This document shows, one piece after another, positions 5,605-12,990 of a stretch of DNA of 40,951 nucleotides; positions within the stretch are counted from its first letter, which is position 1, and the number at the start of each line of letters is the position of its first letter. The notes beneath the pieces are model-generated. The model made no database searches and was not told where the DNA came from. It saw only the letters and a list, made by a program, of their open reading frames with translations. Source of the DNA: a virus; the IMG/VR virus record IMGVR_UViG_3300012666_001113, positions 1-40,951 of that record; one strand, 5' to 3'. A program made the position numbers and the translations under genes.

Positions 5605-5702
5605 ACACTTATTTTGTTCGTTATCTTAAACTTAAAGCAAAAAAAGAAAAGTTTCTTAAAATTGCACAACTGAATATGGCAAAGCAACCACAAGTTGCAT
5701 AA
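5601..5702 (+). CDS. 33-residue basic peptide
   Basis: A tiny gene coupled by ATGA to the YRGV gene, with AAGGAGG just upstream, inside that gene. It encodes a Lys-rich, probably helical peptide (YLKLKAKKEKFLKIAQ). It ends three bases before a strong terminator. The ribosome site, coupling and terminator support a real gene; function is unknown. Confidence 0.6.
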   Translation: MNTYFVRYLKLKAKKEKFLKIAQLNMAKQPQVA

Positions 5703-5705
5703 TTT

Positions 5706-5736
5706 AAGAGAGGTGCTTGACACCTCTCTTTTTTTT
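5706..5736 (+). terminator. Strong Rho-independent terminator
   Basis: AAGAGAGGTG (5706-5715) pairs perfectly over 10 bp with CACCTCTCTT (5721-5730) across a CTTGA loop, followed by a run of T to 5736. The loop and right arm also supply the -35 element of the next promoter. Confidence 0.92.
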
Positions 5737-5745
5737 ATGTATAAT
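5717..5745 (+). promoter_or_regulatory. Consensus sigma70 promoter of the replication operon
   Basis: TTGACA (5717-5722), exactly 17 bases, TATAAT (5740-5745): a perfect match to the sigma70 consensus, so it should be read by host RNA polymerase early in infection. The -35 lies in the loop and right arm of the preceding terminator. Start of transcription would be near 5752, past the hairpin. The first gene starts at 5769. Confidence 0.85.
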
Positions 5746-5768
5746 TACCTTTGTTGAGGTTAATAAAG

Positions 5769-5939
5769 ATGGATAAAGAAAAGCTTAAGCTTATTGTAAG
5801 AAATCTTGAGTCTTTAGTTGATTGCCTTAAGTCAGAGATTTATTCTGATACATCTTCATATAAGTATGAAGAAATTGCCCCACATATAAACGATTACGAC
5901 GAAGTTTTTTATGAAGATGACGATGGATACGCAGATTGA
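5769..5939 (+). CDS. 56-residue acidic early protein
   Basis: Starts at the ATG at 5769 with GAGG nine bases upstream; a longer frame from 5751 would begin inside the promoter region. Residues 1-28 form a probable helix (KEKLKLIVRNLESLVDCLK). The tail is strongly acidic with aromatic residues (DEVFYEDDDGYAD). As the first gene behind a consensus promoter it is likely an immediate early product. The acidic, small character resembles phage proteins that bind host enzymes, but that is speculation. Confidence 0.65.
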   Translation: MDKEKLKLIVRNLESLVDCLKSEIYSDTSSYKYEEIAPHINDYDEVFYEDDDGYAD

Positions 5940-5952
5940 TGAATTTGAGTTT

Positions 5953-6642
5953 ATGAAACCAGAAGTTAAACTTATTAGTGTTACTCCAGATGCAGAAAAG
6001 CATATGGCATACTGTGCTCGGGTAAGTAATCCAGATAATCAACAGAATGAAAAGTTTTCTGGATTACTTAAGTATTGTATTCAGCATCAGCATTGGAGTA
6101 TCTTTGAACAGGCTTCAATGACTGTTGAGATTAATACTACAAGAGGTATTGCAGCACAAATTTTGAGACATCGTAGTTTTACTTTTCAAGAGTTTTCTCA
6201 ACGATATGCTGATACTGGACTTTTAAGTAAATCAATTCCTCTCCCTGAACTTCGTAGGCAAGATACTAAAAATCGTCAAAATAGTATTGATGATATTCCT
6301 GATTATTTGAAATTGGTTTTGCTTGAAGATATTCGTGTGCTTTTTGAACACTCTCAGAGCATCTACAATCGTCTTCTGGATAAGGGTGTGGCAAAAGAGT
6401 GTGCAAGGTTTGTACTGCCCTTAGCAACCCCCACAAGACTCTATATGACGGGTTCTGTGCGTTCTTGGATTCATTACATTGATCTTCGTTCAGCACACGG
6501 AACACAGAAGGAACATATGGAGATTGCAGAACTGATTCGTTGTATTTTTACTTGTCAGTTTCCTGCAGTATCTGAGGCACTTAGTTGGACTCGTGAAGGA
6601 TGTGCTGAGTGTATGGATGCTCCATCCATCACTATTGAATAA
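5953..6642 (+). CDS. thyX: Flavin-dependent thymidylate synthase
   Basis: Makes dTMP from dUMP using methylene-tetrahydrofolate, FAD and NADPH. The ThyX signature RHRSFTFQEFSQRY lies at residues 72-85 of the 229-residue form starting at 5953. The rest is full length, including the C-terminal R..HxxL-like region with WIHYIDLRSAHGTQKEH. The ATG at 5953 was chosen because family members begin close to VKLISVTPDAE; ATGs at 5911 and 5920 would overlap the previous gene and cannot be excluded. It belongs to the early operon and would support phage DNA synthesis. Confidence 0.95.
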   Translation: MKPEVKLISVTPDAEKHMAYCARVSNPDNQQNEKFSGLLKYCIQHQHWSIFEQASMTVEINTTRGIAAQILRHRSFTFQEFSQRYADTGLLSKSIPLPELRRQDTKNRQNSIDDIPDYLKLVLLEDIRVLFEHSQSIYNRLLDKGVAKECARFVLPLATPTRLYMTGSVRSWIHYIDLRSAHGTQKEHMEIAELIRCIFTCQFPAVSEALSWTREGCAECMDAPSITIE

Positions 6643-6645
6643 ATA
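6638..6645 (+). promoter_or_regulatory. Possible late promoter element (AATAAATA) at the thyX end
   Basis: AATAAATA overlaps the thyX stop codon and lies 23 bases upstream of the FmdB-like gene. Chance occurrence is plausible, because Glu-stop-AAATA sequence is common here. Confidence 0.3.
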
Positions 6646-6667
6646 TTTTTGTTGTAATTGATAACAT

Positions 6668-6916
6668 ATGGCAACATACCCTGTTTATAATAAAGTTACT
6701 GGTGAACAAAAAGAAGTGACAATGAGTGTTCACGATTGGGAACAATGGAAGAAAGACAACTCTGATTGGGATAGAGATTGGTCTGATCCTTCAACTTGCC
6801 CTTCATCTGGTGAAGTTGGAGAGGTGTATGACAGACTTAAAAAATCTCATCCTGGATGGAACGATATTTTACACAAAGCATCAAAAGCTCCTGGGTCCAA
6901 AGTAAAACCAATCTAG
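6668..6916 (+). CDS. FmdB-like small phage protein
   Basis: 82 residues: an N-terminal beta segment (YPVYNKVTGEQKEVTMSV), a middle with WEQWKKDN, and a conserved-looking C-terminus (YDRLKKSHPGWNDILHKASKAPGSKV). The layout matches cyanophage proteins annotated as FmdB-type regulators, which have lost the zinc ribbon of cellular FmdB; only one Cys is present here. Its role is unknown. It lies between thyX and phoH in the early operon, eight bases before the phoH ATG. Confidence 0.6.
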   Translation: MATYPVYNKVTGEQKEVTMSVHDWEQWKKDNSDWDRDWSDPSTCPSSGEVGEVYDRLKKSHPGWNDILHKASKAPGSKVKPI

Positions 6917-6923
6917 AAAGTAA

Positions 6924-7679
6924 ATGTCAAGAAAAAGAAATCAACCAGCAACACCAGTTCCTTTTGGAATGAGCAATAAGCAAATGAAAAGGAAAAAACC
7001 AATTAGTGTGGATTTGATGAGAGATATTGAACCTCTCACTGATAATCAAGAAGAATTTTTTAGATCTTACCGATTGGATAAAAACATTGTTGCTTATGGA
7101 TGTGCAGGTACAGGTAAGACTTTTATTGCACTCTATAATGCACTAAAAGATGTTCTTGATGAAAAATCTCCATATGAAAAAATTTACATTGTTCGTTCAC
7201 TAGTTGCCACAAGAGAAATTGGTTTCCTTCCTGGAGATCACGAAGATAAGTCTTCACTTTATCAAATTCCTTATAAGAATATGGTGAAGTATATGTTTGA
7301 AATGCCAGATGATGCTAGTTTTGAAATGCTCTATGGTAATCTCAAAACTCAAGGAACAATTAGTTTTTGGAGTACATCGTTTATTCGTGGAACTACTTTG
7401 GATAATTCAATTATTATTGTAGATGAATTTCAAAATCTTAATTTTCACGAATTAGATTCTATCATCACTCGTGTTGGTGAAAATTCTAAAATTATGTTCT
7501 GTGGTGATGCAACACAATCTGATTTGATACGAACAAATGAAAAGAATGGGATTGTTGATTTTATGAAGGTTCTTCGTATAATGCCTTCTATTGATGTCAT
7601 TGAGTTTAGTGTAGAAGACATTGTTCGTTCTGGATTAGTCAAAGAATATATTCTTGCAAAAATGGAAGTAGGTGTATGA
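6924..7679 (+). CDS. phoH: PhoH-like P-loop ATPase
   Basis: 251 residues. Walker A is GCAGTGKT at 59-66, and Walker B is IIIVDEFQN at about 163-171, followed by FCGDATQSDL as in PhoH proteins. A basic N-terminal extension of about 35 residues precedes the core. PhoH is widespread in cyanophages. Its role is unsettled: phosphate stress response or RNA handling. No pho-box was identified upstream. The stop overlaps the exonuclease start as ATGA. Confidence 0.93.
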   Translation: MSRKRNQPATPVPFGMSNKQMKRKKPISVDLMRDIEPLTDNQEEFFRSYRLDKNIVAYGCAGTGKTFIALYNALKDVLDEKSPYEKIYIVRSLVATREIGFLPGDHEDKSSLYQIPYKNMVKYMFEMPDDASFEMLYGNLKTQGTISFWSTSFIRGTTLDNSIIIVDEFQNLNFHELDSIITRVGENSKIMFCGDATQSDLIRTNEKNGIVDFMKVLRIMPSIDVIEFSVEDIVRSGLVKEYILAKMEVGV

Positions 7680-8356
7680 GTTTTATTCATCATAATTTTT
7701 TAGGTGATCTTGAATTAGAAAAGAAAGAACAAAACGGCATCCGTCTGTATCATCTTCCTGATGGTCAGTGGGTGCCTTCTATCACTTCTGTAACGTCTTT
7801 CTACAATAGACAGATTTTTGTGAAGTGGAGAGAACGTGTTGGTCTTGAAGAAGCAAATCGTATTACTAAAAGAGCAACAGCACGAGGGACTGATTTTCAC
7901 CAAGTTTGTCAGGACTATCTTGAAAACAAAGAACTGAACTGGGATGATTATCAACCCCTAACAAAGTTTATGTTTTATCATCTCAAACCAGAACTTGATA
8001 AGATAAATAACATACACGCAATTGAAAGAACTTTATATTCACAGTACTATGGGCTTGCAGGACGAGTCGATTGTATTGCTGAATATGAAGGAGAACTTGC
8101 GGTAATTGACTTTAAAACTTCAGACAAAATTAAACCAGAAGAGTGGATTGAAAACTATTTCGTTCAAGAAATGTTTTATGCTGCTTCATATTATGAAATG
8201 ACAGAAATTCCAATTAAAAAATTAATTACTTTGATGGTCACTCCTGGTGGTGAAGTCAAAGTATTTGACAAAAGGAACAAAGGGGATTATATTAAGTTAC
8301 TAGTCCGATATATCAAAGAATTTGTACATCACAATACTGGGTCAGATGGAAAATGA
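7676..8356 (+). CDS. PD-(D/E)XK exonuclease (RecB/MGME1-like)
   Basis: 226 residues. The nuclease core has RGTDFHQVCQDYL, then GLAGRVDCIAEYEGELAVIDFKTS at about 126-149, carrying the acidic residue of GRVD and the D-x-K pair of IDFKTS. QEMFYAASYYEM follows, the Q-containing helix typical of RecB-family nucleases. Cyanophages carry this as a putative exonuclease; it could degrade host DNA or process recombination ends. It is translationally coupled to phoH upstream and overlaps gp33 downstream. Confidence 0.85.
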   Translation: MSFIHHNFLGDLELEKKEQNGIRLYHLPDGQWVPSITSVTSFYNRQIFVKWRERVGLEEANRITKRATARGTDFHQVCQDYLENKELNWDDYQPLTKFMFYHLKPELDKINNIHAIERTLYSQYYGLAGRVDCIAEYEGELAVIDFKTSDKIKPEEWIENYFVQEMFYAASYYEMTEIPIKKLITLMVTPGGEVKVFDKRNKGDYIKLLVRYIKEFVHHNTGSDGK

Positions 8357-8603
8357 ATTAGAAAAAGCATTAGAGAGTAAGTTCTTTTGTCCATCAAAAT
8401 TTGCTCAAGAAATCGAAACTCTTGTGCATACAAATGAGGATATGAATTATATTGATGCAATTATTCATTTCTGTGAAAAGAATAGTATTGATGTAGAATC
8501 CATTCCTAAATTGATCTCTAAACCACTGAAAGAGAAAATTAAGTATGAGGCAATGGAACTTAACTTTCTCAAAAAAACTTCCCGTGCTAAATTAGTATTT
8601 TGA
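8346..8603 (+). CDS. gp33: Late promoter transcription accessory protein gp33
   Basis: 85 residues from the ATG at 8346, inside the end of the exonuclease gene; the longer frame from 8322 is unlikely. The C-terminal part, MNYIDAIIHFCEKNSID followed by IPKLISKPLKEKI and YEAMELNFL, aligns by eye with the same region of T4 gp33. gp33 bridges RNA polymerase and the gp45 clamp to activate late promoters. Position next to gp59 and gp32 mirrors the T4 cluster. This gene explains how the TATAAATA elements in this window would be used. Confidence 0.85.
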   Translation: MENELEKALESKFFCPSKFAQEIETLVHTNEDMNYIDAIIHFCEKNSIDVESIPKLISKPLKEKIKYEAMELNFLKKTSRAKLVF

Positions 8604-9200
8604 ATGATGCCGTTTGATGCATATCGTGAATATCTTGCGTTAAAGAATCACTTTACAAAAGATAGTTATGACTACTTTAAGTATTGTGGTAAAAGTCGTG
8701 CAACTGTTCAATCTTTTTACAAACGCAAAGATCGTTTTTGGTTTGAAAAAGTAGCACGACAAAAAACAGATCAAGAAGTCGTAGAATTTTTTGTATCAAA
8801 TTTTATCACCTGTACTGATCCAAGCAAACTTTGGATTGGTGAAATGATCCGAGAAGGTGATAGGAGATATGAAGACTGGAAAAAGAAAAATCAATCACTT
8901 TCCTATGTCTTTAAACAAGAAACTCAAAATTTGTTTGAAGATAAAAAAGTAGATGAAGTTTTTGTGTGTTCCAAGGGTCATCCTCCAGTTCTCAAAAATT
9001 TCCTGAACGGGAACATTAGTCTTGAAACACTAGTCATTTATGATAGAATATTCCTGTTCGGGAAAAACTTTGATAAAAAACTTAAAGATCCTGTGTGGGA
9101 ATCTGTAAGTATGAAGATGAAAAAATATTCTCCTTTCCTACATATAGATGTACAGCGTTATAAACATATTTTAAAAGAAATTATTTTGGGGGATAAATGA
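8604..9200 (+). CDS. gp59: DNA helicase loader gp59
   Basis: 198 residues, slightly shorter than T4 gp59 (217). It begins MMPFDAYREYLALKNHF and contains SYDYFKYCGK, FYKRKDRFWFEK and a middle with DPSKLWIGEMIREG, as in gp59 proteins that load the gp41 helicase onto forked DNA coated with gp32. The start ATG follows the gp33 stop directly; a second ATG at 8607 is an equal choice. The stop overlaps the DUF1825 start as ATGA. Its neighbours gp33 and gp32 support the call. Confidence 0.87.
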   Translation: MMPFDAYREYLALKNHFTKDSYDYFKYCGKSRATVQSFYKRKDRFWFEKVARQKTDQEVVEFFVSNFITCTDPSKLWIGEMIREGDRRYEDWKKKNQSLSYVFKQETQNLFEDKKVDEVFVCSKGHPPVLKNFLNGNISLETLVIYDRIFLFGKNFDKKLKDPVWESVSMKMKKYSPFLHIDVQRYKHILKEIILGDK

Positions 9201-9541
9201 GTTTCTTTAAATCTGAAGTTGTTCGTGCTGAGATGGCAGAAATTGGTGAATTACAAGAAGACGTTTATCGCAATGTCTTTAAGTTTTCTACAATGACGAA
9301 GGAAGAAAAACTTAATCACGTCAAAGTTCTTGAAAAACTTCTTGAAAAACAGAAAGTTCTTTATACTAGATTAAGTTTATCTGATGATCCTGAAGCAGTT
9401 GAAATGAAAGAACGCATTACGCAATCTGCAACAATGATGGGACTCCCCCAAAATGTTGATATGAATATCATTTTGAATAATATGTCTAAAATGCTTGAAG
9501 TGATGAAACAGCAAATTGACAAAACAGGTTCCGACCTGTAG
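9197..9541 (+). CDS. DUF1825-type protein
   Basis: 114 residues, mostly helical, resembling the cyanobacterial and cyanophage family DUF1825: MSFFKSEVVRAEMAEI at the start, KLLEKQKVLYTRLSLSDDPEA in the middle, and a Met-rich end (MMGLPQNVDMNIILNNMSKM). The function is unknown. Cyanobacterial relatives share the helical pattern, so it may be host-derived. Its last codons contain the promoter of gp32, including a palindromic spacer. It is coupled by ATGA to gp59. Confidence 0.8.
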   Translation: MSFFKSEVVRAEMAEIGELQEDVYRNVFKFSTMTKEEKLNHVKVLEKLLEKQKVLYTRLSLSDDPEAVEMKERITQSATMMGLPQNVDMNIILNNMSKMLEVMKQQIDKTGSDL

Positions 9542-9544
9542 AAT
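9516..9544 (+). promoter_or_regulatory. Sigma70-type promoter of gp32 with palindromic spacer
   Basis: TTGACA (9516-9521), 17 bases, TAGAAT (9539-9544), inside the end of the DUF1825 gene, with expected start near 9551 and gp32 starting at 9591. Between the boxes lies ACAGGT-TCCG-ACCTGT (9524-9539), a perfect 6-bp inverted repeat that could be an operator. Confidence 0.7.
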
Positions 9545-9590
9545 AACGAAGTACACAAAAGCCAAATCTGTACAAATACGAGGTAATCTA

Positions 9591-10526
9591 ATGTCTTTTA
9601 AAGATCTTAAGAAACAATCTTCTCTGGGTTCTCTTACACAGAAACTAGTAAAAGAAGTAGAGAAGATGAGTACAACTTCTGGTGGCACTGATGAACGTCT
9701 CTGGAAACCCGAAGTGGATAAAACTGGTAACGGTTTTGCCGTGATTCGTTTTCTTCCTGCTCCTGAAGGTGAAGAACTTCCCTGGGCAAAAATGTATTCT
9801 CACGCATTCCAAGGTCCTGGTGGTTGGTACATTGAGAATAGTCTGACTACAATCGGTCAGAAAGATCCCCTTGGAGAACATAATCGTGAACTCTGGAACA
9901 GTGGAACTGAAGCAAACAAAGAAACTGTTCGTAAGCAAAAGCGTAAACTTTCCTACTATTCTAACATCTATGTCGTAAAGGATCCTACCAATCCTCAGAA
10001 TGAAGGTAAAGTCTTCCTCTTCAAGTATGGTAAGAAAATCTTTGACAAGGTTATGGAAGCAATGCAACCTGAGTTTGAAGATGAGACTCCTATCAATCCC
10101 TTTGACTTCTGGCAAGGTGCAAACTTCAAACTGAAGATTGTGAAGAAGGATGGTTATTGGAACTACGACAAGTCTGAGTTTGGTTCTGTAGAACCTCTGC
10201 TGGACGATGATGATGCTCTGGAAGCAATCTGGAAGAAAGAGTATTCTCTTGCTGCTGTGACTGCTCCCGATCAATTCAAGTCTTATGAAGAACTTGAAAA
10301 GCGTTTGAAGTATGTTCTCGGTCAGAAAGGTTCTTCTCGTTCTTCTGTTGAAGAAGAAACTGAGTATGATGATTACTCTGAGAACAATGTTGAGAGTGCT
10401 GTTGTAAAGGAACTTGAAGAGTCCTATGCTCGTTCTAAGTCCCCTTCACTTCCAGTAGTCACCAAAGAAGTTGATGACGATGAAGATGATGCTCTTGCAT
10501 ACTTCTCTCGTCTTGCTGATGAATGA
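9591..10526 (+). CDS. gp32: Single-stranded DNA-binding protein gp32
   Basis: 311 residues from the ATG at 9591, which has GAGGTAA upstream. gp32 coats single-stranded DNA in replication, recombination and repair. Visible parts: basic N-terminal domain (FKDLKKQSSLGSLTQKL), an OB-fold core with RFLPAPEG, GGWYIENSLTTIG and YSNIYVVKDPTNPQNEGKVF, and an acidic C-terminal tail ending DDDEDDALAYFSRLADE, as needed for partner contacts. The protein has no cysteine, so the T4 zinc site is missing; I believe this is normal in cyanophages. It has its own promoter and ends at a terminator shared with the convergent gp53 gene. Confidence 0.95.
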   Translation: MSFKDLKKQSSLGSLTQKLVKEVEKMSTTSGGTDERLWKPEVDKTGNGFAVIRFLPAPEGEELPWAKMYSHAFQGPGGWYIENSLTTIGQKDPLGEHNRELWNSGTEANKETVRKQKRKLSYYSNIYVVKDPTNPQNEGKVFLFKYGKKIFDKVMEAMQPEFEDETPINPFDFWQGANFKLKIVKKDGYWNYDKSEFGSVEPLLDDDDALEAIWKKEYSLAAVTAPDQFKSYEELEKRLKYVLGQKGSSRSSVEEETEYDDYSENNVESAVVKELEESYARSKSPSLPVVTKEVDDDEDDALAYFSRLADE

Positions 10527-11195
10527 TTAGGAGTAAAGTTTAATATTATCTCCTTTCTTAAGGTCCTCACTAACATACTGTGAGGACCCTTTTTTATAGG
10601 ACATAATTTCGTCCATATCATTCAAAACAACATTTAAGTATTGGGATTTTAAAACAAAAATATTTCTTTTATCGTTTTCTAGTTTTTCTTCATATTCATA
10701 GTTTGTGACTGGAACTGCTATATTTCCACTATCAACTTGTTGATCAATAAAATAATCATAAAAACTTATAGAGTATGGTGATGAAACTTGAAGTCCTCCA
10801 GGAACAATAATTACATCTTGACTATTTTTAATTTCTGTTGTTTCGTAATGATGAATACCTCCATATAGAGTTTCATAATCTCCGTATTTGGATAGCATCA
10901 AATCATCAAATTGTTGTTGAGGTAATGGCCACTCTGTTTGAATATTGACAATATTATTGCATAAGAGAACTAACCAATCTAAACTAGAATCTTGATAAAC
11001 TTCATATGCTACATTATCTGGACGATCATTACCTTTGATCTGATACTTGGTGAAGAATGCTAAGTTTTGAAAAATGTCTTCTCTTAATTTTCCTTTCTTG
11101 AATAGATTTTTAAGAGGAGCATAGTCTCCAATCTTAGCATCTGGAAGTCTGCTAACGTATTCAAAGTTTGGAACTTGGCGGAAGTAACTTGGCAT
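10527..11195 (-). CDS. gp53: Baseplate wedge subunit gp53
   Basis: 222 residues, minus strand. N-terminal FRQVPNFEYVSRLPDAK, then YQIKGNDRPDNVAYEVYQDSS and a LDWLVLLCNN segment, match the T4 gp53 pattern of a wedge subunit with a conserved RP..A..Y....WV.L..N motif. It is 26 residues longer than T4 gp53 (196). Its stop codon directly abuts the gp32 stop (no base between), and a terminator hairpin for gp32 lies inside its last codons. It is the last gene of the minus-strand late block. Confidence 0.85.
   Translation of the reverse strand: MPSYFRQVPNFEYVSRLPDAKIGDYAPLKNLFKKGKLREDIFQNLAFFTKYQIKGNDRPDNVAYEVYQDSSLDWLVLLCNNIVNIQTEWPLPQQQFDDLMLSKYGDYETLYGGIHHYETTEIKNSQDVIIVPGGLQVSSPYSISFYDYFIDQQVDSGNIAVPVTNYEYEEKLENDKRNIFVLKSQYLNVVLNDMDEIMSYKKGSSQYVSEDLKKGDNIKLYS
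10562..10595 (+). terminator. gp32 terminator, embedded in the gp53 coding sequence
   Basis: GGTCCTCAC (10562-10570) pairs perfectly with GTGAGGACC (10580-10588) across a nine-base loop, followed by CTTTTTT. It stops plus-strand gp32 transcription. On the other strand the same DNA encodes residues near the gp53 C-terminus, and no T run follows the hairpin in that direction beyond a short AT-rich stretch. Confidence 0.85.
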
Positions 11196-11196
11196 T

Positions 11197-12525
11197 TTAG
11201 TAACCTATGTTGGTGTATCCATTACCATAATCATCATCATAAATTGGCTCAAGTTCTTGGAAAGTTAAATCAAGTTGGTATGAAACCATTGCTCCATCTT
11301 CAAAAGACATATATGTTGCTTCTGGAGTGTAATTTACATTACAACTTGTTAATGCACACTCTTTAAATTTATTTAAGTATGGGTGATTTTCTTTCTTAAA
11401 AATGTAAGAAATTGCAAAAGTATGTGGTGTTTGTAATAAAAATGAAGAAGCAGATCTTTTTACTGACATTGCTTGTTTAAATGTTCTAATAATTTTTCTA
11501 ACTATTTCTGCTTCAGTTTTTGAACGTGGTGATAATTTAAAATTAAAAGAAAATTGACGAAGATCTGGAGAATTAAAAAGCAATTCTAAGTTTGGATTGA
11601 TTATCGCACCAAATTCTCTTTGCATTATACCACCTTGACCAATTGCACTTTCAATAAGTTTTGAAACTATTGCGGTTCTTGCTCCACTACCTGGAGCAGA
11701 GATATCTTCTGCTTGTTTCACAAAATCTTTAGACATATCTCCACCCATTATTCCAGTTCTCATCAAACCTGCAAGTGCCCCTTGAAGATCTGGTAAATCC
11801 ATTCCGGACCAATTTACTCTATTACTATCAGATATTCCTCCTGGTATTGGTAATACTATTGTGCCTAATATCTTTCTTTCTTTATTTTTAAATTCTGGTC
11901 TTCCCCCATCAACTGTTACTCTTCTTAAATCTTGATTTCCTGGTCCAAACCCTTTGAGACCCGATTGTTGATATTTGACAATTGAAAATTTTATACAATC
12001 TTGATAATTTAGATTTAAACCCTCTGGATAAACAATGGGTTTGTTTTTTCCATAATCGTCTCTTGATTTTATATTTTTTCTTTCTTCCTCAAAAAAGTTT
12101 CGATTTTCATTTGTTATTGGGTCTCCTATTTTTGTTGAAGTTGCTGTATTAGAAGACCCTGATACTGCTTTAGTTTGTTCTGGTGTTAATCCTTCTTTTT
12201 TAGATGCAGTGTTTATTTGTTGTTGTGTAGTAGTTTTTAGTGCCCCTTCTTTAAGAGACTTTTGAGCATCTGCTCCTAACCAAGGAGTATTTGAAAATGG
12301 TTTATTATTATTTTTCCAATCTCCTGATGTACCAGTGCGTGTTGCTGCTATCACACCATCTCCAATTTTTCCTTCGTAATAAATTATTTCGTGTTTTACA
12401 GAATTTGGATTTATTTTCCCAGTTTCATCTAATGTATATGTTGTTCTTGTTGATGTTGTTATTTCTACTCCTTGAGCACCAACTTTTGTTGTATTTTTAC
12501 CACTTTCTATTGTTTTAGTTGCCAT
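11197..12525 (-). CDS. gp48: Baseplate tail tube cap gp48
   Basis: 442 residues, minus strand, from the ATG whose complement ends at 12525; a GGGGAGGGAG ribosome site precedes it, which decides against the TTG three bases upstream. The first 170 residues are Thr/Lys-rich and low in complexity. The C-terminal 150 residues carry the tube-like fold: NPNLELLFNSPDLRQFSFNF, KLSPRSKTEAEIVRKIIRTF and a final YTPEATYMSF with DLTFQELEPIY. T4 gp48 caps the tail tube on the baseplate together with gp54. It lies one base from gp53. Related tube proteins such as gp54 are the main alternative. Confidence 0.75.
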   Translation of the reverse strand: MATKTIESGKNTTKVGAQGVEITTSTRTTYTLDETGKINPNSVKHEIIYYEGKIGDGVIAATRTGTSGDWKNNNKPFSNTPWLGADAQKSLKEGALKTTTQQQINTASKKEGLTPEQTKAVSGSSNTATSTKIGDPITNENRNFFEEERKNIKSRDDYGKNKPIVYPEGLNLNYQDCIKFSIVKYQQSGLKGFGPGNQDLRRVTVDGGRPEFKNKERKILGTIVLPIPGGISDSNRVNWSGMDLPDLQGALAGLMRTGIMGGDMSKDFVKQAEDISAPGSGARTAIVSKLIESAIGQGGIMQREFGAIINPNLELLFNSPDLRQFSFNFKLSPRSKTEAEIVRKIIRTFKQAMSVKRSASSFLLQTPHTFAISYIFKKENHPYLNKFKECALTSCNVNYTPEATYMSFEDGAMVSYQLDLTFQELEPIYDDDYGNGYTNIGY

Positions 12526-12584
12526 CAAACTCCCTCCCCGTTTACAAGAGGATTAATGATCTCAATTTTTTGTAGAGTATGAGA

Positions 12585-12592
12585 CATTTATA
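12585..12592 (-). promoter_or_regulatory. Possible minus-strand late promoter for gp48
   Basis: On the minus strand the bases read TATAAATG, one mismatch from the T4 late consensus, about 60 bases upstream of the gp48 start in a 75-base gap. It could give gp48 and gp53 a second start besides the promoter at 13468. Confidence 0.35.
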
Positions 12593-12600
12593 AGGAGTTT

Positions 12601-12990
12601 TTATTTATTTAGAAGGATTTTTGCATAAGGTATGGAGAGTAGTTCATCAAGTTCTTCATATTTAACAATATATAATTGCCCTAATATTTCTTCCCAAGTA
12701 TAGTTTCTAGGTTTTCTCCAGTGAAAATTAATTCCCTTAAATCCCCATTTTTGTATTTCAGTACAAGCAATCAGTGGGTGTTGGTCATATTCAATACCTG
12801 GAGTTTTTGCTCTATAAACAAAGGTATAAAACTTTCCAACTTCTGGGATCCAAGTTTTTTCTTTGAAGATACTCATAATCAAAATCATAATATCTTCTGG
12901 ATCCTTTACACTCATCTTTCCAACTTCTTCTTTGAGTTTTCTAACTCTTGCTGTTGATCCTGCAATATATTGTCCGAAACCTTCTGCCAT
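12601..12990 (-). CDS. Conserved-looking late protein, function unknown
   Basis: 129 residues, minus strand. It starts MAEGFGQYIAGSTARVRKL, with a helical N-terminus. A compact beta-rich half follows with GKFYTFVYRAKTPGIEYD, HPLIACTEI and a KGINFHWRKPRNYTWEEI stretch. The single base shared with the gp4 stop shows tight coupling. It sits between gp4 and gp48 in a late structural block, so a virion or assembly role is likely, but I cannot name the family. Confidence 0.7.
   Translation of the reverse strand: MAEGFGQYIAGSTARVRKLKEEVGKMSVKDPEDIMILIMSIFKEKTWIPEVGKFYTFVYRAKTPGIEYDQHPLIACTEIQKWGFKGINFHWRKPRNYTWEEILGQLYIVKYEELDELLSIPYAKILLNK

Noticed and set aside
9645-10274. Minus-strand frame of 209 codons over gp32
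   Set aside because: Shadow of gp32; composition is Phe/Leu/Ile-rich with no start signal, and gp32 is clear on the plus strand.
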